A stretch of DNA of 64,000 bases, from NCBI RefSeq assembly GCF_024397915.1, contig NZ_CP073347.1, positions 1,736,001 to 1,800,000 of the forward strand, in the 5' to 3' direction. Of the stretch, positions 18,975 to 28,951 are shown piece after piece; the stretch's first letter is position 1; each line of letters opens with the position of its first letter. The notes beneath the pieces were generated by a model. It searched no databases. It was given only the letters and a program-made list of their open reading frames with translations, and was not told the origin of the DNA. The DNA is from Marinobacterium rhizophilum. Its GTDB lineage: Bacteria > Pseudomonadota > Gammaproteobacteria > Pseudomonadales > Balneatricaceae. The position numbers were made by a program, and so were the translations under genes.

Positions 18975-19968
18975 CTGATCCTTCCTGGATGTCCACACCC
19001 TGGGTATCGGTTTCTTCCAGCCGCGCCAGGCCTTCAAGCAGTTGCGGCTCAAGCGGCGCCTCTACTCGCAGGCGCTCGCCATTGGGCAGCGTCAAACGCA
19101 GCTGCGCGGCATGGAGGAACAACCGGCGTATACCCAGTGTTTTCATCTCACGATTAAGCTCATCTACACCATACTTCTCGTCACCGATAATCGGGTGACC
19201 GGCAAACTGGGCATGCACCCTGATCTGGTGCGTGCGCCCCGTGACCGGCTGCGCTTCGACCAGCGTGGCCGTCACACCGAAGCGACGCAGAACCCGGAAC
19301 AGCGTGATGGACGGCTTGCCCTCGGGTTGCACCCGGACGATACGCTCGCCGGACTTGAGTTCGTTCTTGTTCAGCGGTGCATCAATCTGGTGGGTGCGTG
19401 TCGACCAGCGCCCAACCACAAGCGCCTGGTAGATTTTGGTGATACGGCCCTTCTGACGCAAGCCCTCATGCAAAAACTTGAGCATTGAACGCTTCTTGGC
19501 CACCATGATGCAGCCGGAGGTATCGCGATCCAGCCGGTGCACCAGCTCCAGAAAACGCTGTTCCGGACGGATCTGGCGCAGCGCCTCGATCAGCCCCAGG
19601 CTTACGCCGCTGCCACCGTGAACCGCCAGCCCCGACGGCTTGTTGATAATGATCAGCTCCTTGTCTTCATAAAGGATCGCCGCCTCCAGCACATCGGCCA
19701 GGCCCTGCTTCACCGGTGCATCTTCACGGGGGGCTGACACACGGATCGGCGGAATTCTGACCAGGTCACCGGACTGCACCCGGTAATCCGGCTTGACCCT
19801 TTTTTTGTTCACACGCAGCTCGCCCTTGCGAACGATGCGATAGATCAGGCTTTTGGGGACACCCTTGAGTGCCGTACGCAGGAAGTTGTCGATCCGCTGG
19901 CCGTCCTGATCTTCCGTCACTTCAACAAACTGGACACTGACCGGCGCGGCCACAATATTTTTTGACAT
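18967..19968 (-). CDS. rluC: 23S rRNA pseudouridine(955/2504/2580) synthase
   Basis: Isomerises three uridines of 23S rRNA. The 333 residues carry an N-terminal S4 RNA-binding domain (QRIDNFLRTALKGVPKSLIYRIVRKGELRVNKKRVKP, about 24-60) and the RluA-family catalytic motif HRLDRDTSG with Asp 147. It is divergent from rne, the arrangement conserved in gammaproteobacteria, which separates RluC from other RluA paralogues. Confidence 0.95.
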   Translation of the reverse strand: MSKNIVAAPVSVQFVEVTEDQDGQRIDNFLRTALKGVPKSLIYRIVRKGELRVNKKRVKPDYRVQSGDLVRIPPIRVSAPREDAPVKQGLADVLEAAILYEDKELIIINKPSGLAVHGGSGVSLGLIEALRQIRPEQRFLELVHRLDRDTSGCIMVAKKRSMLKFLHEGLRQKGRITKIYQALVVGRWSTRTHQIDAPLNKNELKSGERIVRVQPEGKPSITLFRVLRRFGVTATLVEAQPVTGRTHQIRVHAQFAGHPIIGDEKYGVDELNREMKTLGIRRLFLHAAQLRLTLPNGERLRVEAPLEPQLLEGLARLEETDTQGVDIQEGSDE

Positions 19969-20443
19969 ATTAATAGGATAGAGCGCTCTGATTGATGCCT
20001 GTAGGGATAGCTGATATATTCTACCGCTGCCGTGTGCGGTTGGCTCTTAGAGAATGAAAATTTATCGAACCGCCTGACCCTCCCCAAGTAATTTCTGGCG
20101 ATGCGGCGGGCGCAGAAGCCCGGGCGCCGGCAAAAATACCATTTCGACAACAGTTTTCGGGAATGCACTCCAGCCATCGGTCCTCTGCGGTCCGGTTGCA
20201 GGTGAAGATGTACACCAGCCCAGAACCTGCCCCAAACGGCAGCAACAAGCACAGAACTTAGAACTATATTGGCTGGCGTTTCCTCCACCGACGATACGAG
20301 TCTACACATTGCCAGGCGGCGCCATCAGCCCCCGGCCGCGTCACACTGACCGCGTCACAAGACAGGACCGTACCAATGCATACGGTTAAACAGCTCGACC
20401 AGTGGCCAGACGTGCAGTCCCCTATTTAAAGAATGCTAACTAC
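19969..20443. promoter_or_regulatory. rluC-rne divergent region and rne 5' leader
   Basis: 475 bases between divergent rluC and rne with no credible gene. It must contain both promoters and the rne 5' untranslated region. In E. coli the rne leader is long and structured and mediates feedback cleavage by RNase E. The similar length here suggests the same use, but I could not match the E. coli hairpins by eye. Confidence 0.45.
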
Positions 20444-23400
20444 ATGAAAAGAATGCTAATTAACGCAACTCAGCCAGAAGAGTTGCGGGTCGCCCTCGTT
20501 GACGGGCAGCGGCTGTACGATCTGGATATCGAGTCATCCAACCGCGAACAGAAAAAGGCCAACATCTACAAGGGCAAGATCACCCGCGTGGAGCCGAGCC
20601 TGGAAGCGGCCTTTGTCGACTACGGCGCCGACCGTCACGGCTTCCTGCCGATGAAGGAAATTTCCCGCGACTACTTCAGCAAGCAGCCCGAAAAGGGCGG
20701 CCGTCCGAACATCAAGGATGTGCTGAAGGAAGGTACCGAAGTCATTGTTCAGGTTGAAAAGGAAGAGCGTGGCAACAAGGGCGCGGCCCTGACCACCTTT
20801 ATCAGCCTGGCCGGTCGCTACCTGGTGCTGATGCCCAACAACCCCCGTGCCGGCGGTATTTCCCGCCGCATCGAAGGGGACGAGCGCAGCCAGCTGAAAG
20901 AAGCCCTGGCCGGCGTCGATGTGCCTGACAAGATGGGCATCATCATCCGCACCGCAGGTGTGGGCCGCAGCTCGGAAGAACTGCAGTGGGACCTGAACTA
21001 CCTGGCCACCCTGTGGGAAGCCATCACCGAAGCCGGCACCAAACGCAACGCCCCCTTCCTGGTCTACCAGGAAAGCAACGTCGTTATCCGTGCGATCCGT
21101 GACTACCTGCGCAACGACATCGGCGAAGTCCTGATCGACAGCGACAAGGTGTTCGAGGAAGCCCGCCAGTTCATCCGTCACGTGATGCCAAGCTTCGAGA
21201 ACAAGATCAAGCTCTACAAGGAACAGACGCCGCTGTTCAACCGCTACCAGATCGAATCCCAGATCGAGACGGCCTTCGAGCGCGAAGTCACCCTGCCCTC
21301 CGGCGGCTCGATCGTGATCGACCCCACCGAGGCTCTGGTATCCATCGACATCAACTCGGCCCGCGCCACCCGCGGCGGCGATATCGAAGAAACCGCGCTC
21401 AACACCAACCTGGAAGCGGCGGAAGAAATCGCCCGCCAGCTGCGCCTGCGCGATATCGGTGGCCTGGTGGTGATCGACTTCATCGACATGACCCCGATCA
21501 AGAACCAGCGTGCCGTCGAAGACCGCCTGGCCGACGCCCTGAAGCTGGACCGTGCCCGCGTACAGATGGGACGCATCTCCCGTTTCGGCCTGCTGGAAAT
21601 GTCCCGCCAGCGCCTGCGTCCATCACTGGCCGAATCCCGCGGCACCGTGTGCCCGCGCTGCAACGGTCAGGGTTCCATTCGCGATACCGAATCCCTGGCC
21701 CTGTCGATCCTGCGCCTGATCGAGGAAGAGTCCTCCAAGGACCGCACCTCCCAGATCCGCGCCATTCTGCCGGTCACGGCGGCGACCTACCTGCTGAACG
21801 AAAAGCGTCACGAAGTTCACGAAATCGAACTGCGTCACCGCGTGCGCATCGTCATCGTGCCGAATCCAAACATGGAAACGCCGCACTACGAAGTCGTGCG
21901 CCTGCGTGATGACCACACCGTGGCCACCACCAACGACGCCAGCTACAACCTGCAGCCGCCTCCCAAGCAGGAAGAGTTTACCGCCACTGCCGCCAAGGCC
22001 GTGAAGCGCGAAGAGGCCGCCGTACAGGGTATAGCCCCGGCATCACCGGCACCGGCCGCCGCGCCAGAGCCCGCACCGGCACCTGCGCCCGCCGCTGCAC
22101 CTGCACCTGCGCCTGCTCGCACCGAACGTGCACCGGCGACGGCCAAAAAGGCTGAAGCCGCCGCGCCCGTATCGCTGGGCAGCAAGCTGGCCGGGTTCTT
22201 CAAGGGATTGTTTGGCGACACGGCCAAACCGGAACCCGAACCGACGCCGCTGCCCGAGATTCGTCAGGGCCGTGCACCCAGTCAGAACCGTGAAGAGCAA
22301 CGCAGCCGCCCGACGCAGGAACGCAGCAGCAGCAAACCCAAGCGCCGTCGTGACAGCCGCGACAATGACCGTCGTCGCCGCTCGCAGCAGGACTCCGACG
22401 AGATCATCACCATTACGCCGCAGCAGGCCGACAGTGCTCCGGCACCCAGCGCTGACGAACAGGGCAGCTCCGGCAAGCCGCGTCGCCGTCGTCGCAGCCG
22501 CAAGAACGACAGTGACGAGTCCCGCACTGATCGCTCTGCCCGCAACGCCGATGCCAATGCAGACAGCAATGAAGAGCCGCGCACCGCGCCGGCAGCAGAC
22601 GTCGGCAAGGATACGCCGGACAGCAGCCCGCGTGACGCGGATGACAACGCCAAGGCCAAGCCTGCGGCGGAAAAACGCGAAGCGCGGGACAGCAGCGATG
22701 ACAGCGAAACCCGCGGTCGTCGTCGTGGCCGTCGCCGTCGCGGTTCTGACCGGGTTGCTGAACGCACCTCGACAGACGCCGATGCCACCACGGTTGCCGC
22801 TGCGGCTCAGACTGCGAGCCCGCAGGACAGTGCAAAACCGGTTGAAGCGCAGGCCAGCGCTGAGGTGACAGCCAAGGACACAAGCACCAAGCCGGTGGCT
22901 GCGTCCGATGCGCAAACAGCCACACAAGGCGCCGACGCCGTCGTCGAAACCCAAGCTGCGGCTTCGACCGAGACTCCAGTCTCAGGTGAATCCGCCGAGA
23001 CCCTGGCAGAGACGGCACCCCAGGACAAGGCCGATGTTGCGACAGCAACGGATGCCGTCGCCCAAGCGTCAGCCCAGACCGAAGTGACGCCAGTACCGGC
23101 CACCGAGGTCGCGTCTGCAGAAGCTACTACGACAGAAGCCGATGCCACACCGGCAGAAGCAGAAACAAAAGCGGAAGCGGAAGCGGAAGCGGAAGCGGAA
23201 ACGACGGTACAGAAAGACGCCGCCGAGCCCGTTGCAGCACAAACCGTTGAGACAGTTGAGACCGCCGAGGCTAAAGCCCAGGCAGAACCTCAGCCCGATA
23301 CCACTGACGCTGTGGCAAGCGAGCCCGAGGTTACAGAACCCAAGGCAGCAGCAGCCGACGTGGCAGGCGTTGCAACGGCACCCGCTGATGACACCCAGGC

Positions 23401-23851
23401 TGAGCCCGCAAGCGCCGAGTCCGACGCCAGGGCAGACAGCAGCGATCGGGTAGCCGCTACGGCATCCGCTGAGCCTGTGACCGAGCCGGACGCCCAGGCC
23501 GCGCCCAGCGACGCAGTGGCCGATGCAGCCCAGGCAAGCGAGGCTGCGGCAGAAGCCGATGCCCTGCCTGCCGAAGCCGCCGAAGCCGCCGCGGAGCCGC
23601 AAGCCGAAGCCGAAGCCGAAGCCGAAGCCGAAGCCGAAGCCGCCAAGGCTGCAGCAGATGCCGTCGCTGTTGCAACAGGCGCCGCACAGGCACAGGCTGA
23701 GGAGAAGGCACCTGAAGCCGCGCCCGAAGTGGCACAGCAACCGGCGCCACGCCGTCGCCGTCGCTCCGGCCGTGCTCCCAACGATCCTCGGGAGAAGCGT
23801 CGCAGCCAGCAGAAGGCGCAGGACGCGAAAGCGGAAAACCAGCACTCTTAA
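20444..23851 (+). CDS. rne: Ribonuclease E
   Basis: Essential endoribonuclease for rRNA/tRNA processing and mRNA turnover, and scaffold of the degradosome at the inner membrane. I start at MKRMLINATQPEELRVAL (1135 residues). The N-terminal half contains the S1 domain (about 36-120), the 5' sensor and DNase-like domains, and the zinc-link CPRCNGQG at about 403. From about residue 520 the protein is a disordered Arg/Ala/Glu/Pro-rich scaffold with RRRRRS basic patches, as usual. It contains two in-frame Ala-Glu microsatellites (five GCGGAA units near 23174, six GCCGAA units near 23606), so tail length may vary between strains. Confidence 0.97.
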   Translation: MKRMLINATQPEELRVALVDGQRLYDLDIESSNREQKKANIYKGKITRVEPSLEAAFVDYGADRHGFLPMKEISRDYFSKQPEKGGRPNIKDVLKEGTEVIVQVEKEERGNKGAALTTFISLAGRYLVLMPNNPRAGGISRRIEGDERSQLKEALAGVDVPDKMGIIIRTAGVGRSSEELQWDLNYLATLWEAITEAGTKRNAPFLVYQESNVVIRAIRDYLRNDIGEVLIDSDKVFEEARQFIRHVMPSFENKIKLYKEQTPLFNRYQIESQIETAFEREVTLPSGGSIVIDPTEALVSIDINSARATRGGDIEETALNTNLEAAEEIARQLRLRDIGGLVVIDFIDMTPIKNQRAVEDRLADALKLDRARVQMGRISRFGLLEMSRQRLRPSLAESRGTVCPRCNGQGSIRDTESLALSILRLIEEESSKDRTSQIRAILPVTAATYLLNEKRHEVHEIELRHRVRIVIVPNPNMETPHYEVVRLRDDHTVATTNDASYNLQPPPKQEEFTATAAKAVKREEAAVQGIAPASPAPAAAPEPAPAPAPAAAPAPAPARTERAPATAKKAEAAAPVSLGSKLAGFFKGLFGDTAKPEPEPTPLPEIRQGRAPSQNREEQRSRPTQERSSSKPKRRRDSRDNDRRRRSQQDSDEIITITPQQADSAPAPSADEQGSSGKPRRRRRSRKNDSDESRTDRSARNADANADSNEEPRTAPAADVGKDTPDSSPRDADDNAKAKPAAEKREARDSSDDSETRGRRRGRRRRGSDRVAERTSTDADATTVAAAAQTASPQDSAKPVEAQASAEVTAKDTSTKPVAASDAQTATQGADAVVETQAAASTETPVSGESAETLAETAPQDKADVATATDAVAQASAQTEVTPVPATEVASAEATTTEADATPAEAETKAEAEAEAEAETTVQKDAAEPVAAQTVETVETAEAKAQAEPQPDTTDAVASEPEVTEPKAAAADVAGVATAPADDTQAEPASAESDARADSSDRVAATASAEPVTEPDAQAAPSDAVADAAQASEAAAEADALPAEAAEAAAEPQAEAEAEAEAEAEAAKAAADAVAVATGAAQAQAEEKAPEAAPEVAQQPAPRRRRRSGRAPNDPREKRRSQQKAQDAKAENQHS

Positions 23852-23869
23852 AACCTGAGTGCTGAACGC

Positions 23870-23897
23870 AAAAAGCCGGCATTCATGCCGGCTTTTT
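23870..23897. terminator. Bidirectional terminator rne / murB
   Basis: AAAAAGCCGGCAT, a 2-nt loop, then ATGCCGGCTTTTT forms a perfect stem with A and T tails, between convergent rne and the murB side. It lies beyond the outermost murB 3'-end copy, so it is probably the original murB terminator now displaced by the tandem array. Confidence 0.85.
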
Positions 23898-23974
23898 ATT
23901 GCGTACTGTTACTGCCTCAGCGTGCGGTCAAGCATCAGGCAGGACCAAGCTTTTGCCCTGCTGCGTGCCAGGCG

Positions 23975-24089
23975 TCAGGCCGGATACAGACGCGGCTCCA
24001 TCTCCAGGGTTACGCCAAAGCGCGCCTCAACCGACACGACAATCTCCTGCGCCAGACACATCAGCTCTGCGGCCGTGCCATCCCCCAGA
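23975..24089 (-). pseudogene. murB 3'-terminal fragment, outer copy
   Basis: 115 bp matching the final 38 codons of murB and ending in the same TGA, with no start codon context of its own. It cannot be translated as MurB. It adjoins the terminator at 23870-23897. Confidence 0.85.
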
Positions 24090-24147
24090 CGCACGGTCAA
24101 GCATCAGGCAGGACCAAGCTTTTACCGGCCCTGCTACATGCCAGGCG

Positions 24148-24262
24148 TCAGGCCGGATACAGACGCGGCTCCATCTCCAGGGTTACGCCAAAGCGCGCCT
24201 CAACCGACACGACAATCTCCTGCGCCAGACACATCAGCTCTGCAGCCGTGCCATCCCCCAGA
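24148..24262 (-). pseudogene. murB 3'-terminal fragment, middle copy
   Basis: A second 115-bp copy of the murB end, differing from the outer copy by one synonymous-type change and from the true end by two. Its spacer has a CCGG-type 4-nt insertion. Confidence 0.85.
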
Positions 24263-24316
24263 CGCACTGTCAAGCATCAGGCAGGACCAAGCTTTTGCCC
24301 TGCTAGATGCCAGGCG

Positions 24317-25351
24317 TCAGGCCGGATACAGACGCGGCTCCATCTCCAGGGTTACGCCAAAGCGCGCCTCAACCGACACGACAATCTCCTGCGCCAGACA
24401 CATCAGCTCTGCGGCCGTGCCGTCCCCCAGATTGACCAGCACCAGCGCCTGGCGCTTATACACCCCCACCGCGCCCCGCGTCTCGCCCTTGAAGCCACAC
24501 TGGTCAATCAGCCAGCCCGCCGCCAGCTTGCAACCCTCTCCCGCCGGAAAAGCCACCAGCGCCGGATACCGCTGCAACAGCTGCTGGTAGTGCGCCTGCG
24601 AAACCAGCGGGTTCTTGAAGAAGCTGCCGGCATTGCCGACCTCCGCCGGGTCCGGCAACTTGCTGCGACGTATAGCACAGACCACATCGAACACATCGAC
24701 CGGTTGCGGATTATCCAGGCCTCGCACCTGCAACTCATCCACCAGCGCCTGGTAGCGCAGCACCGGCCGGGGCCGTTGCGACAACCGCAAACAGACCTCA
24801 AGAATGATGTAGCGCCCGGGCGCGCCGGATTTGAAGTAGCTGTCGCGATAGCCAAAACGGCAGGCCTCGCGATCAAAGCCACAGACCTCGCCCGTTTCGG
24901 TATCCAGCGCCTGCAGGGACTCGAAGGCCTGCTCCAGCTCCACACCGTAGGCGCCGATATTCTGCATGGGCGCGGCACCGACGGTTCCCGGAATCAGCGC
25001 CAGGTTTTCCAGCCCGTAGTAACCCTGCTCAAGCATCCATTCCAGGCTCTGGTGCCAGACCTCACCGGCCCCCAGAGTCACCCGTACCTCGTCGTTGCCC
25101 ACCGGCTCTGCCCCGCGTCCGCCGATGGCCATCTGGATCACCAGGCCCGGTATCTGCTCTCGCAGCACCAGGTTGCTGCCACCGCCCAACACCAGCACGG
25201 GCCAGCCATTGGCCCGGGCCAGTGCCACCGCCTCGCGCAACTGCGCCTGCGATTCTACACGCACGAAGTTCTCCGCCCGGGCGGCAAAACCAAAGCTGTT
25301 GTATCGGCCAAGGTCCACCCCCTGCGCCAGTACACCTGCCACCGCACTCAT
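24317..25351 (-). CDS. murB: UDP-N-acetylenolpyruvoylglucosamine reductase
   Basis: FAD/NADPH enzyme that reduces UDP-GlcNAc-enolpyruvate to UDP-MurNAc in peptidoglycan synthesis. 344 residues: FAD-binding PCMH domain with LVLGGGSNLVL (53-63) and IPGTVGAAPMQNIGAYGVE (120-138), and the catalytic serine in GNAGSFFKNP (Ser 243). The class with YRDSYFK is type I, as in E. coli. The ATG overlaps the phosphatase stop by 4 bp, so the two are coupled. Its last 38 codons are repeated twice downstream. Confidence 0.97.
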   Translation of the reverse strand: MSAVAGVLAQGVDLGRYNSFGFAARAENFVRVESQAQLREAVALARANGWPVLVLGGGSNLVLREQIPGLVIQMAIGGRGAEPVGNDEVRVTLGAGEVWHQSLEWMLEQGYYGLENLALIPGTVGAAPMQNIGAYGVELEQAFESLQALDTETGEVCGFDREACRFGYRDSYFKSGAPGRYIILEVCLRLSQRPRPVLRYQALVDELQVRGLDNPQPVDVFDVVCAIRRSKLPDPAEVGNAGSFFKNPLVSQAHYQQLLQRYPALVAFPAGEGCKLAAGWLIDQCGFKGETRGAVGVYKRQALVLVNLGDGTAAELMCLAQEIVVSVEARFGVTLEMEPRLYPA

Positions 25352-25836
25352 CGCCAGTCACCAGAACGCAGGCGTTCCACCAGGCCATCGGCCGCGGCCT
25401 CCACCAGGTCCAGCACCTGCTCGAACCCGTATGCGCCACCGTAGTAGGGATCAGGCACCTCATCGACAGCCAGGTCCTGTGCAAAATCCAGAAACAGCCG
25501 TACGGAGGCGCGCGCATCCAGCGGGGCCATCTCGCGCAGGTCGGCCAGGTTCTGGGCATCCATGGCGAGTATCAGGTCAAAAGTATTGAAGTCCGCCGCA
25601 ACCACCTGGCGCGCGCGCAAATGTGCAAGCGCAACACCCCGGCGTGCCGCCGCCGCTGTCGCCCGCGCATCCGGCCCTTTGCCCTGGTGGTAGGCCGCCG
25701 TGCCCGCCGAATCCACCGTCACCCAGTGCAATCCCGCCGCCTGCAGGCGATGTTCAAGCACCCCGTGGGCAGTAGGAGAGCGGCAAATATTGCCCAGACA
25801 GACCAGTAAAACACGTACAGATTCGTTGCGACTCAT
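25348..25836 (-). CDS. Low-molecular-weight protein-tyrosine phosphatase
   Basis: 162 residues from MSRNESVRVLLVCLGNICRSP. The P-loop CLGNICRS (Cys 13, Arg 19) and the acid DPYYGG near the C-terminus define the family. It probably dephosphorylates a bacterial tyrosine kinase or its targets in polysaccharide export. The order phosphatase-murB-rne-rluC is conserved in pseudomonads. kdsB, usually upstream of the phosphatase there, is not present, so synteny breaks here. Confidence 0.93.
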   Translation of the reverse strand: MSRNESVRVLLVCLGNICRSPTAHGVLEHRLQAAGLHWVTVDSAGTAAYHQGKGPDARATAAAARRGVALAHLRARQVVAADFNTFDLILAMDAQNLADLREMAPLDARASVRLFLDFAQDLAVDEVPDPYYGGAYGFEQVLDLVEAAADGLVERLRSGDWR

Positions 25837-26185
25837 AAGCTCGACAGACCCGGGGAGCGCCGGCGGCGCCTCAGTGACAAAGCGGACCATTATAAAGGAA
25901 AGCAGCGCCATTGCAGACAGTGCGAACCCGCCACCCAGGGCCACCCTCATGACGAAAGATGAACCCTGAAAACGCTACCCGGAGGTAGCGGGACAGTTGC
26001 CACCTCACCTCAGCCGCATCGGACGCTATAGCGAAGGCGCACAGCTGGTTGCAGTCTATGGCTGCAACATCATCGGCTACGATAACAGCACGCCGCGAGG
26101 CAGGCGCTCACGGCAGCCGAAACCGTACAACAGACCCCGCATGAGCACGGGGTACAAGCCAGATTTTCACAGCGGCGCCAGCCCC
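25837..26185. other. Intergenic region at a synteny break
   Basis: 349 bases with no gene I can support. It holds the phosphatase-murB promoter side, and the leftmost part reads as non-coding in all frames. I see no kdsB remnant. Confidence 0.45.
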
Positions 26186-28951
26186 TCAGGCCAGCTGCGC
26201 CAGCAAAGCCCTGGCCGCCCGGAGCTCATCGAAGTCGGCGTTAACCGGGAAGCAATCGCAAATATCGACCAGTACCTGCCGGGCTTCGTCGAAACGTTGC
26301 TGCCTGTGCAGGCAACGACTCAGGGGACAGGCGGCTCGCAATTCCAGCAGTCGCGCGCCCTGACCTCTCGCAATCCTGGCAGCGCGCCGCAAGTTCGCTT
26401 CGATGACCCGGGCCTGGCCGGCATACCGGGCCGGGGTTGACGCCAGCCGCGTCAGCACATCGGCCTTCAGGCAAAACAGTTGCGCATCAAACACCGGCTC
26501 CTGCTGCCGGGAAACCGCAACCTCCGCCTGCGCCAGTACTCTTTGTGCCTGCTCGAAGTCGCCCTTGATAGCAAGCGCCTCCGCCAGCAAAGTCTGGAAA
26601 TGGGCGTCATACAGCCTGGCTTCTGTCGCCCGAAATGCGGCGATACCGGCACGAATCAGCTCAATCCCCGTGTCAGGCGCGGCCTGCCGGGCCCTGGCCC
26701 AGCCACACAGCACCATGCCATAGCCGGACCAGAGCATGAACCCCTGTTCGCGCGCCAGCTCGATCGAGGCCTGCGCACAGGCCTGGGCCTGAGGCGCATC
26801 GCGGCGCAGGCGGTGCCACTCGGCCGCAAAGCAAAGGGCGGCCACCCGGCTGAACGGCTGAGCCAGCTTGTGTGCCAGCGCCAGCGCCTGGTCCATCCAG
26901 CGCTGGGCCAGCTTTCCCTCACCCATAAGCTGCAATACCAGGGCGAGCTGGTAACGGCTGGACACGCCTGGATCGAGCCCATAGTGCGTCGCGTGAAAGC
27001 TGTGACGTTCAGGCGCGTATAGCGCAATGGCCTTTTCCACGTGGCACCTGACATCGCTGAAGCGACCAAGAAAGAAGAACACCGACCCCATAGCACAATG
27101 CGCTTCAAGCTGAAGATCATGGTCCTGCAGCTGCTCGGCAAGCTGCAGCAACTGCTCCCCCAGCGCCTGTGCCATCCTGTGCTCGGCCCGAACCAGGTAG
27201 TGGATTCTCAAACCGGCAAGAATAAAAAACAGGTCGGTGCTACGGCCGACCTGGCGCTGCAAGGCAAGCGCGCGCCTATAGGTTTGTCCGACCTCGGAGG
27301 CGGCAAAGCCGCGAACCGCCATCAGGCTGGGGCCGAGGGCAAGCTGCAGGTCCAGCTCCGTGCTGTCCCGCTCGGCGCCCTGTGGCAATTGCTGCAGCAA
27401 TTGCAGTGCCTGCTGGCAATGCTGGACCGCTTCGCTGTTGGCGGAGCGCTGCGCCGCCTGCCGTGCGGCCCGCTGCAGGTATTCCAGCGCCTTGGGCAGG
27501 TTCAGGCTGAGCCGATAGTGGTAGGCAAGCGTGCTGCAGTGGTCGTCCAGATGCCCCTCGAACAGGGTCTCGATCGCCTGTGCGGTACGCTCATGCAAGC
27601 CCTTGCGCTGATGTGTCAGCAGGGTGCCGTACGCGACTTCCTGGGTCAGCGCGTGCTTGAAGCTGTATTCCACTTGCGCCAAAGCCGGCCGGGCGTACAG
27701 GTATTCGCCATTCTGCAGGCGCGCCAGCTGCCGATGCAGCTCATCCGCAGGCGAGTCCGCTACCTGGAGCACCAGGCTCCAGGTGAAGGTCTTGCCAATC
27801 ACCGCCAGTATCTGTAGCAGTGCTTTATCGGCCGGCGCCAAACGGTCGATACGTGCGCTCAGTACCCCCTGCACCGTCGCCGGAATACGCAAGCCTGCAG
27901 GTGCCTGTTCGAGTCGGTAGTGACTGCGCGTACCACGCAGCACCTTCTCCTCAACAAACCCCTGCACCACCTCTTCGAGGAAGAAGGGGTTGCCTTCGGT
28001 CTGCGCCATGATGCGCGATTTGAGCGCGGTCAGGGATGCATCATCACCCAGCAAGGTGTCCAGCAGCTGCGTGGCCTCGGCCTCGCGCAGCGGCTCCAGC
28101 CGCAACAGGGTGCAGTACCGGCTCGCTCTCCAGCCGGGTTGATACTCGGGACGAAAGTTGACCAGTAACAGTATTCTCGCGCCGGATACAGCGCCCACCA
28201 GACCCTCGAGGAAGGCCAGGGTTTCAGTGTCCAGCCACTGCAGGTCTTCGAACACCATGACCAGCGGCTGCCTCGAAGCCTCATGGACAAACAGTCGCTG
28301 CAGCGCCTCCAGTGTGCGCTGACGCCTGACCAGCGGGTCCATCTGCTGCACCGCAGGCGCCGCTTCGACAATGCCAAGCAGGTGCAGCAGATAGGGCAGA
28401 TGCTGGTCCAGCGCGAGTTCCAGCCCGAGGATCCAGCCGATCAACTTGTCGCGGCGCTGACGCTCGTCATCCTGAGGTGCTATCTGGAGCTGGCTGTTCA
28501 GCAGTTCAATCAGCGGCAAGTAGGCAAATGCCTTGCCGTGGGACACCGAAAAGGTTTCCAGAACCCGGCAGCCTGGCGGGCAATGGCGCTTGAATTCGTA
28601 AAACAGGCGGGACTTGCCCACCCCCGGTTCTCCTGCCAGGGCCACGACCTGGCCCTGACCTGCCAGAGCCCGTTGCAGTGCCTGGTGAAGCCGTTCGAGT
28701 TCCATCTGGCGACCGAAAAAATGGGTCAGGCCGCGACTGGCCGCCACCTGCAATCTGGTTCGCAGGGCGCCAGCCCCCAGAACCTCGAAGATCCCGACGG
28801 GCTCCCGCATCCCCCGTACCGCGATATCGCCCAGCACATCAGGGCTGTTCACGGACCGGAAGGTGAAGTAGCGCCTTGCCGGCAACAGGGCCGGACACAA
28901 GGCGCCACCAGGGCCCCGATCAGTCGCAGGGAAGCAGTAGCTCGTGGCCAA
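26186..28951 (-). pseudogene. AAA-ATPase/TPR protein lacking its N-terminal cyclase domain
   Basis: From about 28870 inward the sequence matches the large class III adenylate/guanylate cyclase-AAA-TPR proteins. It starts at the end of the cyclase region (YFTFRS..., then VRGMREPVGIFEVLGAGALRTRLQ), then FFGRQMELERL, Walker A GEPGVGKSR, Walker B MVFEDLQWLD and a long helical repeat tail. The cyclase catalytic domain itself is absent. The first about 30 codons (MATSYCFPATDR...) look like random sequence overlapping another small gene. It is probably a 5'-truncated relic, although about 890 residues remain open and could be translated from an internal start. Confidence 0.7.

Larger units (their letters stand above)
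23927..24431 (-). repeat. Triplicated murB 3' end with spacer
   Basis: Three tandem units (starting about 23927, 24096 and 24269; spacing 169 and 173 bp) each hold a spacer starting gtcaagcatcaggcagg plus the last 115 bp of murB. The third coding segment (24317-24431) is the real murB end. Extra stop-bearing copies lie at 23975-24089 and 24148-24262. Coding parts differ at only two positions, both third codon positions (gcc/gct and gat/gac), whereas the spacer carries a 4-nt insertion and several substitutions in about 20 bp. Confidence 0.93.

Noticed and set aside
22043..22954. 303-codon minus frame antisense to the rne tail
   Set aside because: Product is Arg/Cys/Ala-rich low complexity, a shadow of the Ala/Glu-rich RNase E scaffold.
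23927..24431. CRISPR array
   Set aside because: The repeats are about 170 bp, gene-derived and coding, with no short repeat/spacer pattern and no cas genes.
23885..25444. Forward frame of about 519 codons through the murB repeats
   Set aside because: It is antisense to murB and its repeated fragments; the repeated protein blocks only mirror the DNA repeat.
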